Assembly: GCA_015068905.1 (NCBI GenBank)
Contig: SVJQ01000002.1
Coordinates: 99,324 to 163,323, forward strand
Length of the DNA stretch: 64,000 bases
Direction: 5' to 3'
From: Oscillospiraceae bacterium
GTDB lineage: Bacteria; Bacillota; Clostridia; UBA1381; UBA9506
Translations under genes and position numbers: made by a program
The notes under the pieces: generated by a model
Databases searched by the model: none
Seen by the model: the letters and a program-made list of their open reading frames with translations, nothing else
What the model was told of the DNA's origin: nothing
In this document: piece after piece, positions 38,914 through 48,905 of the stretch
Position numbering within the stretch: the first letter of the stretch is position 1
Layout: every line of letters begins with the position of its first letter

Positions 38914-40523
38914 TGTTGCTCCTTAAGCATTCTGTACTCTTTTGGTGTTTTTCCTGTATATTCCCGAAACAACGAAGTAAAATACGTTTTACTTTTATAT
39001 CCTAAGTATTCAGCTATTTCATATATCTTGTAATCAGACTGTGTTAAAAGTTCCTTGGCTTTGTCAATCTTGATTTTTGTCAGATAATCAAAAATTGTGC
39101 AGCCAACACACTTTTTAAAAATCTTGTTGGCATGGACAGAGCTGACATGAACCTGCTCTGAAATCTGATTCACATTATCAATTTCTCTGTACTGCTCTAT
39201 AATGATTGCCTTAATGCGTTGCACAAGGGCAGCATCCCTGTCGCCAACACTTTGACTGCAATATTCAACAATGCTTCTTAAAATATTATATATCCACTGC
39301 CTGATATCAAAAATGCTATTGAATTTCGACAGTTTTTCCCAAATCAAACCACCATCATTAAAAATATCCTTCATATTCAAATTCATCTCAAATAAGAGAA
39401 TCTGAATGATGCTGATAAATGTCAGCGTAAATTCTTTAATGACAGTTTCATTAACTGCGTTTATATGTCCATAATATTTATCCACCAAAGTCTCACATTT
39501 CGTTAAATCTCTGGTTTCAAACAGATTTTTAAGTTCACTTCTGAGTTCATCAAAATCACACTCTAAGAAGATATTAAAATCTTTAATTTTATCCGCTAAA
39601 ATAATAACATTTGAGCGTCTGTAAATATTCACATTCAAAGCATGCTCTGCTCTGGTATGCAATTCATACATATCTTCATACTTATCAGAGATGCCGCTGA
39701 AGCAGATAGATATCCCCACTTCTATCTTCCTGCCGGCTGTCTCTTTAAACTCACTCAAATACCTGAAACAAAAGTCTTCTGCTGCCACAATATCATCAAA
39801 GGTATCTAAATATAACAGCACAACCACATCACCATTGTTTTGCACAATCGGATATGCCCGAATGCCTTCTGCAACATTTTCCTTAAAATGCTCCCTGATT
39901 TGATTGGCTTTAAAGTTAATCATTGCCCGGTCCATAACCCCGGTTGTCTCATCTCTGTCATCTAAACGGATGATAGCAAGAGCATAGTAACGAATTAGTT
40001 CCATGTTAAATTGTGACAATCGCTTGTAGTCTGCTTCAGACAGATTGCAGCGGATTAAATCACGGATAAATTGCTCCTGCACAAAAGGTAATTGCTCCTT
40101 GATCTGTGACTGTAATTTATGCAGTTCTTCATGCCGGCTATTTTCTATATCAGCAACATTTAAAACTTTTTTAACAGCCTGCATCAGTTCCTCTATGTTG
40201 ATAGGTTTTAAAATGTATCCGAACACATTCAATTGAAGAGATTCTCTGATGATTTGACTATCATCAAAGCAACTGATAAAAATAAACTTTGTGTCCGGTT
40301 TCTTCTCTAAAATTTTCTTTGCCATGGTGAGTCCGTCCATCCCGGGCATAGAAATATCAGCCAGAACCAGCAAAGGCTCAATTTCAAGAGCCTTTGCCAG
40401 TCCTTCTTCGCCGTCTTTAGCCGAATGAATTTCACTAAAATTAAGATGGGTCCACTCAGGAAGTCCCATTAAGCCTTCTCTGTCGTAAAAATTATCATCC
40501 ACAATTAAAAGCTTGTTCATCAT
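38910..40523 (-). CDS. YesN-type response regulator (receiver + AraC HTH)
   Basis: Receiver KLLIVDDNFYDREGL...LVLADISMPGMDGL...KPINIEEL; C-terminal AraC HTH; ATGA overlap with kinase gene. Confidence 0.93.
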   Translation of the reverse strand: MMNKLLIVDDNFYDREGLMGLPEWTHLNFSEIHSAKDGEEGLAKALEIEPLLVLADISMPGMDGLTMAKKILEKKPDTKFIFISCFDDSQIIRESLQLNVFGYILKPINIEELMQAVKKVLNVADIENSRHEELHKLQSQIKEQLPFVQEQFIRDLIRCNLSEADYKRLSQFNMELIRYYALAIIRLDDRDETTGVMDRAMINFKANQIREHFKENVAEGIRAYPIVQNNGDVVVLLYLDTFDDIVAAEDFCFRYLSEFKETAGRKIEVGISICFSGISDKYEDMYELHTRAEHALNVNIYRRSNVIILADKIKDFNIFLECDFDELRSELKNLFETRDLTKCETLVDKYYGHINAVNETVIKEFTLTFISIIQILLFEMNLNMKDIFNDGGLIWEKLSKFNSIFDIRQWIYNILRSIVEYCSQSVGDRDAALVQRIKAIIIEQYREIDNVNQISEQVHVSSVHANKIFKKCVGCTIFDYLTKIKIDKAKELLTQSDYKIYEIAEYLGYKSKTYFTSLFREYTGKTPKEYRMLKEQQ

Positions 40524-40538
40524 TCGGCCTCCTTGTTG

Positions 40539-42053
40539 TTAATCAAGTAATGCGGCTATAATTTTTGCTGCTTCAGCACGTGTTGTTGCGTTTTTCGGCA
40601 AAAAACTGTTGTTTCCTGCACCATGGATAACGCCTGCACGCTGCAGCTTATACACAGCCTCTTTTGCATACGATGCAATTGCACCATCATCACTAAAGTC
40701 TGCTGCCTCTGTTGCCTCTGTAAGGCTCTTGTTTGATGCCTGTATAGCCCGCAGAATCATTGTGGCAAAGTCTTCACGGGTAATGGTATCGCCTGCGCCA
40801 GCCAGACTGTCATTATATCCGTGAACAATCTGTGCCTTGAGCGCTGTCGCAACATAAGGATACACCCAGGAATCTTTTGGAACATCGGTAAAACTGCACG
40901 TTGCAGATGGATCAATCTGACTAAATGCCAGCACAATCATTTTAATGGCTTCACCACGTGTTACAGAATCTGCCGGTGCGAAAAGCCCCTCAGCCTTTCC
41001 GGAAATAATACCTTTGTTGTAAAGTTCTAAAACACTTTCTTCTGCCCATGCATAATTTCCCAAATCGCGGAATATTTTATTCGTCTGTTCCGGCTGCTTG
41101 TTATCATCCGGTTCAGAAACTACCGGTACTCGAACTGCCGATGAAACCCCGCCGGAACCCCGGTCTGAACTCGGCTCACTATTCGGGTATAAAATTGCGT
41201 TTTCTGCATCCGTAACGGCACCATCAAAAGTCTCTGCAAATGCTGATATGCTCTGATAGGATTTTCCAACCAACGCCTTATAAACTAAATCTTTTCTCGT
41301 ACTGTTTAAGGCATTAAAATCATCCATATAGGGTGTCAGTTCTAAAAGAGTAGAATAATTTTCAATGATTTCTTCTAACACGCCCCATGGGCCTGCAGAA
41401 ACCCGGCTTAACTGTACCAATGCATCAAAGGTATTTTTGATTTCCGTTTCATCTGCAAAGGTTGTGTTACATAAACCGCTTAAAACCTTCGATTTACCGG
41501 TCTCGGACAGCTTGCTGTAGGCACTCTCTGCTCCAACCTCCAACTGATACACATCATTGTACTTCTCGATATTAGACCGAATATCTTCAACTTCCGTAAC
41601 CTGGTTCATCGCCGTAACGGTTTGTGCAATACTTGCAACACCAATCACAGCTGTATAAGAAATATTTTCTGATACCATACGAAGGGTGTAATCTCCAGCC
41701 GCCAGCGAATCAGACAAGGTAAAAGTTGTAAAAGCAAAACTTTTATCTCCTAAAAGCATTGTTTCATCAACGTGAACGCCCACCTCAACAAAAGTAGCTG
41801 TACCATTTATCAGTTTGGTCAGATTGGTATCGCCGCCCACAGAATCAGGCTTTAAAAGCATGAGGCGAACCGGTTCTGCCATATTGAGAGCAAACGGAGC
41901 CTTACCGGTAACTGTGATTGTACCATCCGCACGTGTGTAGTTAATTACCACGTCCCTAAAAGCAGGTGCTTCCGGCTCTGTTTCCGCAAAAACACTTAAA
42001 GGAAATACACACAGAAGCATAGCCATACATAAAGACAAAATTTTTATTTTCAT
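40539..42053 (-). CDS. Secreted protein with three C-terminal SLH domains
   Basis: Signal peptide; FRDLGNYAWAEESVLELYNKGIISG..., FTDVPKDSWVYPYVATALKAQIVHGY..., FSDDGAIASYAKEAVYKLQRAGVIHG.... Confidence 0.88.
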   Translation of the reverse strand: MKIKILSLCMAMLLCVFPLSVFAETEPEAPAFRDVVINYTRADGTITVTGKAPFALNMAEPVRLMLLKPDSVGGDTNLTKLINGTATFVEVGVHVDETMLLGDKSFAFTTFTLSDSLAAGDYTLRMVSENISYTAVIGVASIAQTVTAMNQVTEVEDIRSNIEKYNDVYQLEVGAESAYSKLSETGKSKVLSGLCNTTFADETEIKNTFDALVQLSRVSAGPWGVLEEIIENYSTLLELTPYMDDFNALNSTRKDLVYKALVGKSYQSISAFAETFDGAVTDAENAILYPNSEPSSDRGSGGVSSAVRVPVVSEPDDNKQPEQTNKIFRDLGNYAWAEESVLELYNKGIISGKAEGLFAPADSVTRGEAIKMIVLAFSQIDPSATCSFTDVPKDSWVYPYVATALKAQIVHGYNDSLAGAGDTITREDFATMILRAIQASNKSLTEATEAADFSDDGAIASYAKEAVYKLQRAGVIHGAGNNSFLPKNATTRAEAAKIIAALLD

Positions 42054-42071
42054 TCTCTATACCCCTCTTCC

Positions 42072-45000
42072 TTAATCTAAGATAATACATTCGCGGAAAA
42101 GACCGGAATCTGCTGTAATAATAACATATGATGCATCAGTGTCGCCAACTGTTTTTGCATCTAAAACATCGTTAGCATTTGCAATCGTAATCTTTTCTTC
42201 TTCACTATCATAGCGATAAAGTTGCTCCAAGGAAGAAAGCCTTACAACAAGATGGGTATAGCTTGTGCCTTCTTCTCCGGTTGTACCGCTAAATGTTACT
42301 GTCATAAGCCCGTTTTCTTTAGCAGTAACCTTGCCATATCCCATAAAGCCTCCGCCTAAAATACCACGAATATTTCTTGCAGTCTGGCACTCAGACGGAA
42401 GTGGTGAAACAGAGAAAGCAGGCGGGTCAGTCGGTTTTGCCGTCGGGAAGAATTTAATTTCATAATCTGAAATTTCATCGCCCTTAAAAGCAAGAGTCAT
42501 AACCGTACCCTGTTTAAAGTCGCTAGCTGTCACAGAAACATCTTCTCCAATAAAATAGGAGACCTCGTTTCCTCTGTAAAGGCCGGAAACCTTATATAAT
42601 ATAGCTCCATCTTCATCCGCTGCTTTAGACAATTCGTCAACTAAGAACAGTTTCTCTGAATCTCCGGCATCTGAGCTTGCACCACCAAGAAATACGAGCA
42701 TATTCGCAATTTGTTCATCGCTGACATCATACGCCTGAACTTTATAATACGTTGACTTCTTAAGATCACCGGAAGTCAAAAGATTATAGTCCTTTTCAGA
42801 AGAAAGTACATTGCCCGGCGGCAATTCAACCATAACTGTCTCCTCGTCATAGGCAAAAACGGAGTCAAAGGTTTCTGCCACACTCAGATAGTAGCCAGCC
42901 TGATCAGAAGCAATGGGCGCTGCACCAACACCGGTTTCTGCGTCATAACAAAGCTCCAACGCACCGTTTGTTGTCTCCATGGAGGTCACCAGGCCGGAGG
43001 CATTCACGACATAGTAAATTGGCTGACCTGCCGTGCCGTTCATACCGGTGGTTTCAAGCTGAGCTTTAACAGTGGATTTGTCTGTTACCAAAGCACCGTT
43101 TAAATAAAACTTATCGGCAGCAATCAAGGTTTCAAATATACCCTTTTTTGTAAAGACTCTGAACTGAAGTTTTCGGTCTAATCCATTGTCAGGGTAACCT
43201 GCATCCCGCAGGAAACCATACTGTTCACCCGGAGTTGTATCCCCATTAAATGCCGCAACTTTACCTAAAGCATCCAAATAGAAAAATCCTTTTGCGCCAA
43301 GTTCTACAGAAGAAACTACGAAATTATCAGCTATGCCAAATTTTCTTCCGGCAATTGTCAGATAATCATTGCCTTTTTCCTCTAACTGTCCACGAACAAA
43401 TTCATCAGACACAATGACTTTGTAGCATTTTTCACCTTCTGTGTTGATGCTCTCCATAACAGACAGAATATTCCATTCTTTAAGAACATCCAGTGCAACT
43501 TCTTCACCGGTTGACTTCCGTGTGATGCTCACACGGCTCTCGTCTGCATCCAGCGGGAGACTGCCTGCTGCATCCTTTGTATATACCGTCTTTTTGTTAA
43601 GATTAACCCAGCTGACAACATAATTTTTAATGTCTAAGACGATATATACATCATATTCCAAATCGCCGTCATTGTCAATTAAGGTTACCTGACCGCTGGA
43701 CGGAAGCAAATCTTCATAATCATAAACACGAAGGGCTGCCCCGTTAAAGATAACATCCATTTCACCGGAAAGTCGAGCCGTTTCTTCTTTATCCTGACCA
43801 TAGGTCAAAGAACGGCTGTTAATCTCCAATAAATCTTCAGCATCAATGGTCAGGGTTGTGTTGTTGGAAGAAATAACGACTGCAACAACCTCCGGTCTCG
43901 TTGTGGCCTGATTGTCATAGTAGTACTCAACCTGATAACCTAAATACTGACTCAAATTAGGAATTTCTGAGTAATAGAGAATGCCGTCTATTTCCAGATG
44001 AGTGTCCGGTTTCTTGGCATTAACATCTGTTAAAGATGTTCCTCTTACACCGGTTACAATGCCTGTTGCTTTATTTAAATGCAGATATTCTGTTAAAACT
44101 GTTTGTCCTTTAAATGCTGCACTTTCTAAATATTCGCCAACGCCAACAGCCTGGAGGATATCACATTCTAATGCGTTGCAAACCAGCATAGCGATTTCGC
44201 CGCGGCTAATATTCTCTCCATTTTTTAAGGAAATATCGTCAAGTAACCCTATTCTGTTTGCGGTTTTCTGATATCCATCCGGATAGCCACCGGATAGTTC
44301 TGCGGCATCCTTATATCCCAAGGCTGAAACCAGCATTTTAATGACCTGCGATGTGGTAACGGTGCTATCCGGCTCAAAAATTCCCTCATCTACACCGTTA
44401 ACAATTTTCATCGCCGCAACAGTTTCAATGGCGTTATATGCCCAGTGTTCCGGCTTAACATCCACAAAGCTGCGTGTGGTAAGTGTATGCTCTCCGCCTA
44501 AAAGTCTGGCAACAACTGTTGAAAATTCAGCACGGGTAATGGATTCATCCGGCATAAAGTCGCCGTCAGGATAGCCTCTCATCAGGTTGAGGGCAGATAA
44601 AAGCTGAACTGACTTTTCATAAGGTGTTCCAACAACATCCGGGGGCAGGACATAGCGTCCTGCCTCATCTGTTGCCGGAATCTGACCTGTCAGCGAAACC
44701 GCCTCAGCACCCTGAGCAATATCAGACTTTCTTACGAGCACTCTAAATTCACCAATAGAGAGTGCTGATGTGTCTGTTTTCTCAATTCTGACATAACGGA
44801 ATTTTTCTTTTTTATTAACTTCTAAAGAATATAATTCCTTGTAATCTTCTGTAACAGTTGCAAGTTCAACACTTTCTCCAAAATCAGCACTATTAGAAGC
44901 TAAAATACGAAAATTCTTGCGCTCAGTAGCGCCTCCCCCTATTTTGGGAACTACCTCAATGCTGAAAATTTTATGAGTAAGTCCTAAGTCAACCTGCCAC

Positions 45001-45221
45001 CAAGCAGCCACGTCGTCACTTTTGCTCATCCACCATGTGTAGGTTTCGTTATCGTTGATTCCATCATTGGCTAAATCTGCCGGATGCGCCGTATCCATGA
45101 CAGAGGATGCTGTTGCAGGTTGATATAACGCAACATTAACGGTTTCATCACCGGCATAAACGGTCATGGTGCTTATGCAAAATAAAGCCATGACAAAAAG
45201 TAAAAGCAATCTTTTTTTCAA
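42072..45221 (-). CDS. Secreted protein: N-terminal discoidin domain, SLH repeats, large uncharacterised C-terminal region
   Basis: Signal peptide; NVALYQPATASS...WWQVDLGLTHKIFSIEV...FRYVRIEKT; SLH YPDGDFMPDESITRAEFSTVVARLLG, FVDVKPEHWAYNAIETVAAMKIVNGV. Confidence 0.8.
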   Translation of the reverse strand: MKKRLLLLFVMALFCISTMTVYAGDETVNVALYQPATASSVMDTAHPADLANDGINDNETYTWWMSKSDDVAAWWQVDLGLTHKIFSIEVVPKIGGGATERKNFRILASNSADFGESVELATVTEDYKELYSLEVNKKEKFRYVRIEKTDTSALSIGEFRVLVRKSDIAQGAEAVSLTGQIPATDEAGRYVLPPDVVGTPYEKSVQLLSALNLMRGYPDGDFMPDESITRAEFSTVVARLLGGEHTLTTRSFVDVKPEHWAYNAIETVAAMKIVNGVDEGIFEPDSTVTTSQVIKMLVSALGYKDAAELSGGYPDGYQKTANRIGLLDDISLKNGENISRGEIAMLVCNALECDILQAVGVGEYLESAAFKGQTVLTEYLHLNKATGIVTGVRGTSLTDVNAKKPDTHLEIDGILYYSEIPNLSQYLGYQVEYYYDNQATTRPEVVAVVISSNNTTLTIDAEDLLEINSRSLTYGQDKEETARLSGEMDVIFNGAALRVYDYEDLLPSSGQVTLIDNDGDLEYDVYIVLDIKNYVVSWVNLNKKTVYTKDAAGSLPLDADESRVSITRKSTGEEVALDVLKEWNILSVMESINTEGEKCYKVIVSDEFVRGQLEEKGNDYLTIAGRKFGIADNFVVSSVELGAKGFFYLDALGKVAAFNGDTTPGEQYGFLRDAGYPDNGLDRKLQFRVFTKKGIFETLIAADKFYLNGALVTDKSTVKAQLETTGMNGTAGQPIYYVVNASGLVTSMETTNGALELCYDAETGVGAAPIASDQAGYYLSVAETFDSVFAYDEETVMVELPPGNVLSSEKDYNLLTSGDLKKSTYYKVQAYDVSDEQIANMLVFLGGASSDAGDSEKLFLVDELSKAADEDGAILYKVSGLYRGNEVSYFIGEDVSVTASDFKQGTVMTLAFKGDEISDYEIKFFPTAKPTDPPAFSVSPLPSECQTARNIRGILGGGFMGYGKVTAKENGLMTVTFSGTTGEEGTSYTHLVVRLSSLEQLYRYDSEEEKITIANANDVLDAKTVGDTDASYVIITADSGLFRECIILD

Positions 45222-45246
45222 AACAGTCCCTCCATTTCGTTAAACT

Positions 45247-48200
45247 TTATTCTGCACCCAGAACCACTGCAGAACCCGGTGAAACAGTTCCAAAGTAACC
45301 CGGGCTTGTGATTGCGCCTTCATAATTATCCAAAAAGTCAATAACTGTTTCACCGTTAATGATAATGGTAATTCTGACACCATCTGCCTCGTTCCGTGTT
45401 ATGAGTTTGACATCATTTTCTTCATCATATTTAAACGCATCTGTTTGCAAGCTACCGCCAAAAATGGTTTTAGCGCTGGCAACCGGTCCCCAGAACTGCG
45501 TTCTGACGCCATTATTAAATCTGTGCAATTCAATAGCTCCCGGATTAAAGCAAAGGATATATGCCTGATTTGCCATATCATCAAAACTCTTGTCGTAGCT
45601 CTCAGAACGGAAGACAAGGCTCGGCCAGTCATAGGTATCTCTTGATGCAACCTTCATTTTAAAGGAAAGCTCTACATTGCCAAAAAGTTCGCCGGTGTAA
45701 CAGCTGTTATTATACAGACCAAAACTATTCCAGCCCTCTGTATCAGCCAACGCTGTCTTAAGGCTATATACGCTTTCCGAATGAATCGGTGTCGGTTTAA
45801 CAGCACGGACAGTATAGGTTTTCGATGCACTGCCATCAAGTGTTTTTAATGTGTAGTACACATCTTTATTAAAGTCCTGCGGCAGAGAGGGATCGGGAGA
45901 AATCGTAATCCCCTCTTTTCTGTAGTCAATCGTCGGCACTAAATCATTCAGTTTCGCGGCAAACTGTACAGGCACTTTAATAATGCTGTTTTCGTGGTCA
46001 ATTTCAACGCCCATGGTTTGATTGAATAAGGAGAAAGAAGAGATTTTCAAATCAATTTTAGACTCTTTGAAATGCTGCAGATATTGCTCTAAATACAGGT
46101 GTTGGCTGCTATCTGCTGTATTCTTCTTATATGCCTCTAAAATACTTTGGAGTTTATTGTAATAACTCCGGTTAATCGTTCCAAGGCTTGTACCGATTTT
46201 TGTTACCTTTAATTCATGCTCCGCCTCTTGAATAAGTCTCTCCGACGGGTAGCTGATGCGACTGTTAACAAATGCTTCTACATCTTCAATCAGAGCAAGG
46301 CGCGTCTCCACTACCTTATCACGATCAATAGGATTCATTTTTAAGGCAGCTGCTGCTTTTTCAATTGCTGCAGAAAAAGCATCCAACGCTTCCTGAGGAT
46401 ATTGACCTACTTCATCGCCTGCCTCGGCAATAGAGAGCCACATACGGCAATCGGCAATGTAATAACGCAAAACATAAACCAAAAGGTTATTATCTACCAT
46501 AAAGACCGGGTCATAACGCAGGTTGTTAAACTGGCTTCCTGTTGTCCTTGGCCACCAGTTTGTTCCTGCTTTTTCCACAATATCCTTATAGCCATCCTCA
46601 AGGCCTGCATTAACAATGACTTCCATTGCCTCTACAGGCGGATTACCGGGAATAAAATAATCCGGTTTTTCAACATATTGATTGACGGTTGTATCAATCA
46701 TATCTTTTGTGGCAGTTGTCCAGTTGTCCTGCCAACGAGTGCCCTGTCCGTTTTCTGCACAAAGTGCAAAAATATTAACATCCTCTATAACATTATTAAT
46801 ATAACTATAATACGATGTTGAGTTATCGCCGTAAAGCGCACCATAAGGATTCGGCATATTCTTTATGTAGTTACCAATTTGTGTGGAGTTTGGCTGAGAA
46901 CCTAAGGTATAGATACCGCCGCCATCAACGGAGACCTGCATAACCTTCTCAATATGATTATAGTTAATGCTGTTATCTCTTCCGTCTACTGCGTCAGCAT
47001 AATGACCCCAACCCCATCCGCAACACAAGCCGGAATAAGGCACGTCATAAATGGTGTTATGACTCATATCCAGGCCTCTTGTGTAATAAGCCTGAATACC
47101 GGGAGCTCCGGTGTTAATTAAACCAATTCTGGTAATATAGTTATTACGAATTAAATTATCTGTGCACTGGTCTGTTGCCGGTGCATATTCCTCATCTTCG
47201 TTAATAACGCGAACTTCTGCCAGATATAAGTAAGAAACATCAGTTTTACGAATCCGCACATAACGGAATTCTTCTTCACTTTCTACATAATATGTAGCTG
47301 TTGCATTACGGGTATAGGGCTCTGCACCCTGTTTTCCCAAAATAGTATAGGTCCCAAAATTCGGGTCGTTTGAACCTAAAATTTCAAAGTTGCTTCGTGC
47401 CACCTGGTTATCAATATCAATTCGGTCATCAATTTCAATTCGATGAATCCGCCAGGGCTGGCCTAAGTCAACCTGCCACCAATGGGGGCCAATACCTTCC
47501 GCTGAATAACCGGTTTTGATATTACCGTCGACAGCTGCTGTTGAGATATAGGTTTGCTTATGAGTCCAATCATTAGCTGCGGAAGCAAATTTACCATGCG
47601 CTAAATCTCTGCCCTTGTATACTTTATCCTGATAGGGCTGATCCATGGTTCCGACAGTCATAGCGCTGTCACCAATATCGCAAAAGACATTTCCGGTAAA
47701 CTGACAGTTATAAACACCCTCTACCAAACCGATACCTACAGCCCCCATATCACGAATTACATTATTGGTAAAGAAAATCTTTTCTGCACGGTCTAAAATA
47801 ATATTGGCGGGCACCTGATAATATCCCGGATTTTGCTTTATATCATCCTTATGAGGGGTATACCACTGTGCCTGGTCACCTACAATACTGTGCGCAGCAC
47901 CACGATTCCATGTTGTATGTGCAAGGGTTAAAGAATCAAAAACTAAATTCTTTACCTTATTACCGGAATGCTCACCGTCAACTGAAATCAAGGTCTGAAT
48001 AACAGGTACTTCCACCTCTGCCGATGCCATATTCTCATCTTCACGAGGCATATAGTACAAGGTTTTCGTTGTTCTGTTATAGTAGAATTCCCCCGGGGTG
48101 TCTAATTCTTCAAAAGCATTAATCATAATAAAGCGGTTTCCCGGATTAACGTAATGAGTAGGACCCGGTGTAGTAGCCTCTTCAAAGAAAGGCTGCTCCA

Positions 48201-48867
48201 TATAAAATCGACAACTTTCTCCGGTTGCTTCTATTTTTTCTACATTGAGTAAAAACGCTTTCCAAGCACGACTGAAAAAGAGTTGAATATCCTGCGGGTT
48301 GGTGTATTTGGCATATTTAGCGCCGCCTTTAGTTATAATACCGTCACTCTTATTTCCGGAATCTTCAACCGCAAAAATTTCATCCAGCGGCACCATTTCC
48401 TCTGTTTGAGCGCGACGACCGGCTCTGCCGTTAACATCCAAAGTGCGGACATAATCAACACCCTCTAGCGGTGCACTCCAAATACCATTTTCTGTTTTCT
48501 TCCAGCCCGTAACAGGCTTACCGCCGGATATTGTTGCTTTTTCACCGGGATAAGACATATAACGGATATAATAGCCGTTAGAGCCGCTGTCTTCCGGTGC
48601 AAAAGTCAAGGTATCTGCCTGACGGTAAACGCCGCCTCTCAGGTATACACAGATGTCGCCTTGCATATCCTGATTAAATTTTCTGACTTCATCTCTGGCT
48701 CGCGTAATGGTTAAAAACGGATCGTTTTCTGTCCCTGTGCCATCATCGTTTCCTTCTGTAGAAACATAAAAGGTTTTCCAGGGTTCCGGCACACTGCCTT
48801 GCGCAAAGCACGGAAGCGCTGCAGTCAGAATTACTATTCCAAGTAAAAGAGATAATATTTTCTTCAT
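45247..48867 (-). CDS. Secreted right-handed parallel beta-helix protein with inserted discoidin domain (paralog of 34170-37235)
   Basis: Signal peptide; FYVSTEGNDDGTGTENDPFLTITRARDEVRKF...YLRGGVYRQADTL...ISGGKPVTGWK; discoidin HWWQVDLGQPWRIHRIEI...FRYVRIRKTD. Confidence 0.8.
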   Translation of the reverse strand: MKKILSLLLGIVILTAALPCFAQGSVPEPWKTFYVSTEGNDDGTGTENDPFLTITRARDEVRKFNQDMQGDICVYLRGGVYRQADTLTFAPEDSGSNGYYIRYMSYPGEKATISGGKPVTGWKKTENGIWSAPLEGVDYVRTLDVNGRAGRRAQTEEMVPLDEIFAVEDSGNKSDGIITKGGAKYAKYTNPQDIQLFFSRAWKAFLLNVEKIEATGESCRFYMEQPFFEEATTPGPTHYVNPGNRFIMINAFEELDTPGEFYYNRTTKTLYYMPREDENMASAEVEVPVIQTLISVDGEHSGNKVKNLVFDSLTLAHTTWNRGAAHSIVGDQAQWYTPHKDDIKQNPGYYQVPANIILDRAEKIFFTNNVIRDMGAVGIGLVEGVYNCQFTGNVFCDIGDSAMTVGTMDQPYQDKVYKGRDLAHGKFASAANDWTHKQTYISTAAVDGNIKTGYSAEGIGPHWWQVDLGQPWRIHRIEIDDRIDIDNQVARSNFEILGSNDPNFGTYTILGKQGAEPYTRNATATYYVESEEEFRYVRIRKTDVSYLYLAEVRVINEDEEYAPATDQCTDNLIRNNYITRIGLINTGAPGIQAYYTRGLDMSHNTIYDVPYSGLCCGWGWGHYADAVDGRDNSINYNHIEKVMQVSVDGGGIYTLGSQPNSTQIGNYIKNMPNPYGALYGDNSTSYYSYINNVIEDVNIFALCAENGQGTRWQDNWTTATKDMIDTTVNQYVEKPDYFIPGNPPVEAMEVIVNAGLEDGYKDIVEKAGTNWWPRTTGSQFNNLRYDPVFMVDNNLLVYVLRYYIADCRMWLSIAEAGDEVGQYPQEALDAFSAAIEKAAAALKMNPIDRDKVVETRLALIEDVEAFVNSRISYPSERLIQEAEHELKVTKIGTSLGTINRSYYNKLQSILEAYKKNTADSSQHLYLEQYLQHFKESKIDLKISSFSLFNQTMGVEIDHENSIIKVPVQFAAKLNDLVPTIDYRKEGITISPDPSLPQDFNKDVYYTLKTLDGSASKTYTVRAVKPTPIHSESVYSLKTALADTEGWNSFGLYNNSCYTGELFGNVELSFKMKVASRDTYDWPSLVFRSESYDKSFDDMANQAYILCFNPGAIELHRFNNGVRTQFWGPVASAKTIFGGSLQTDAFKYDEENDVKLITRNEADGVRITIIINGETVIDFLDNYEGAITSPGYFGTVSPGSAVVLGAE

Positions 48868-48905
48868 AAAAGCCTCCCTATATAGAGTGCTCACTCACAC
48901 TTATA

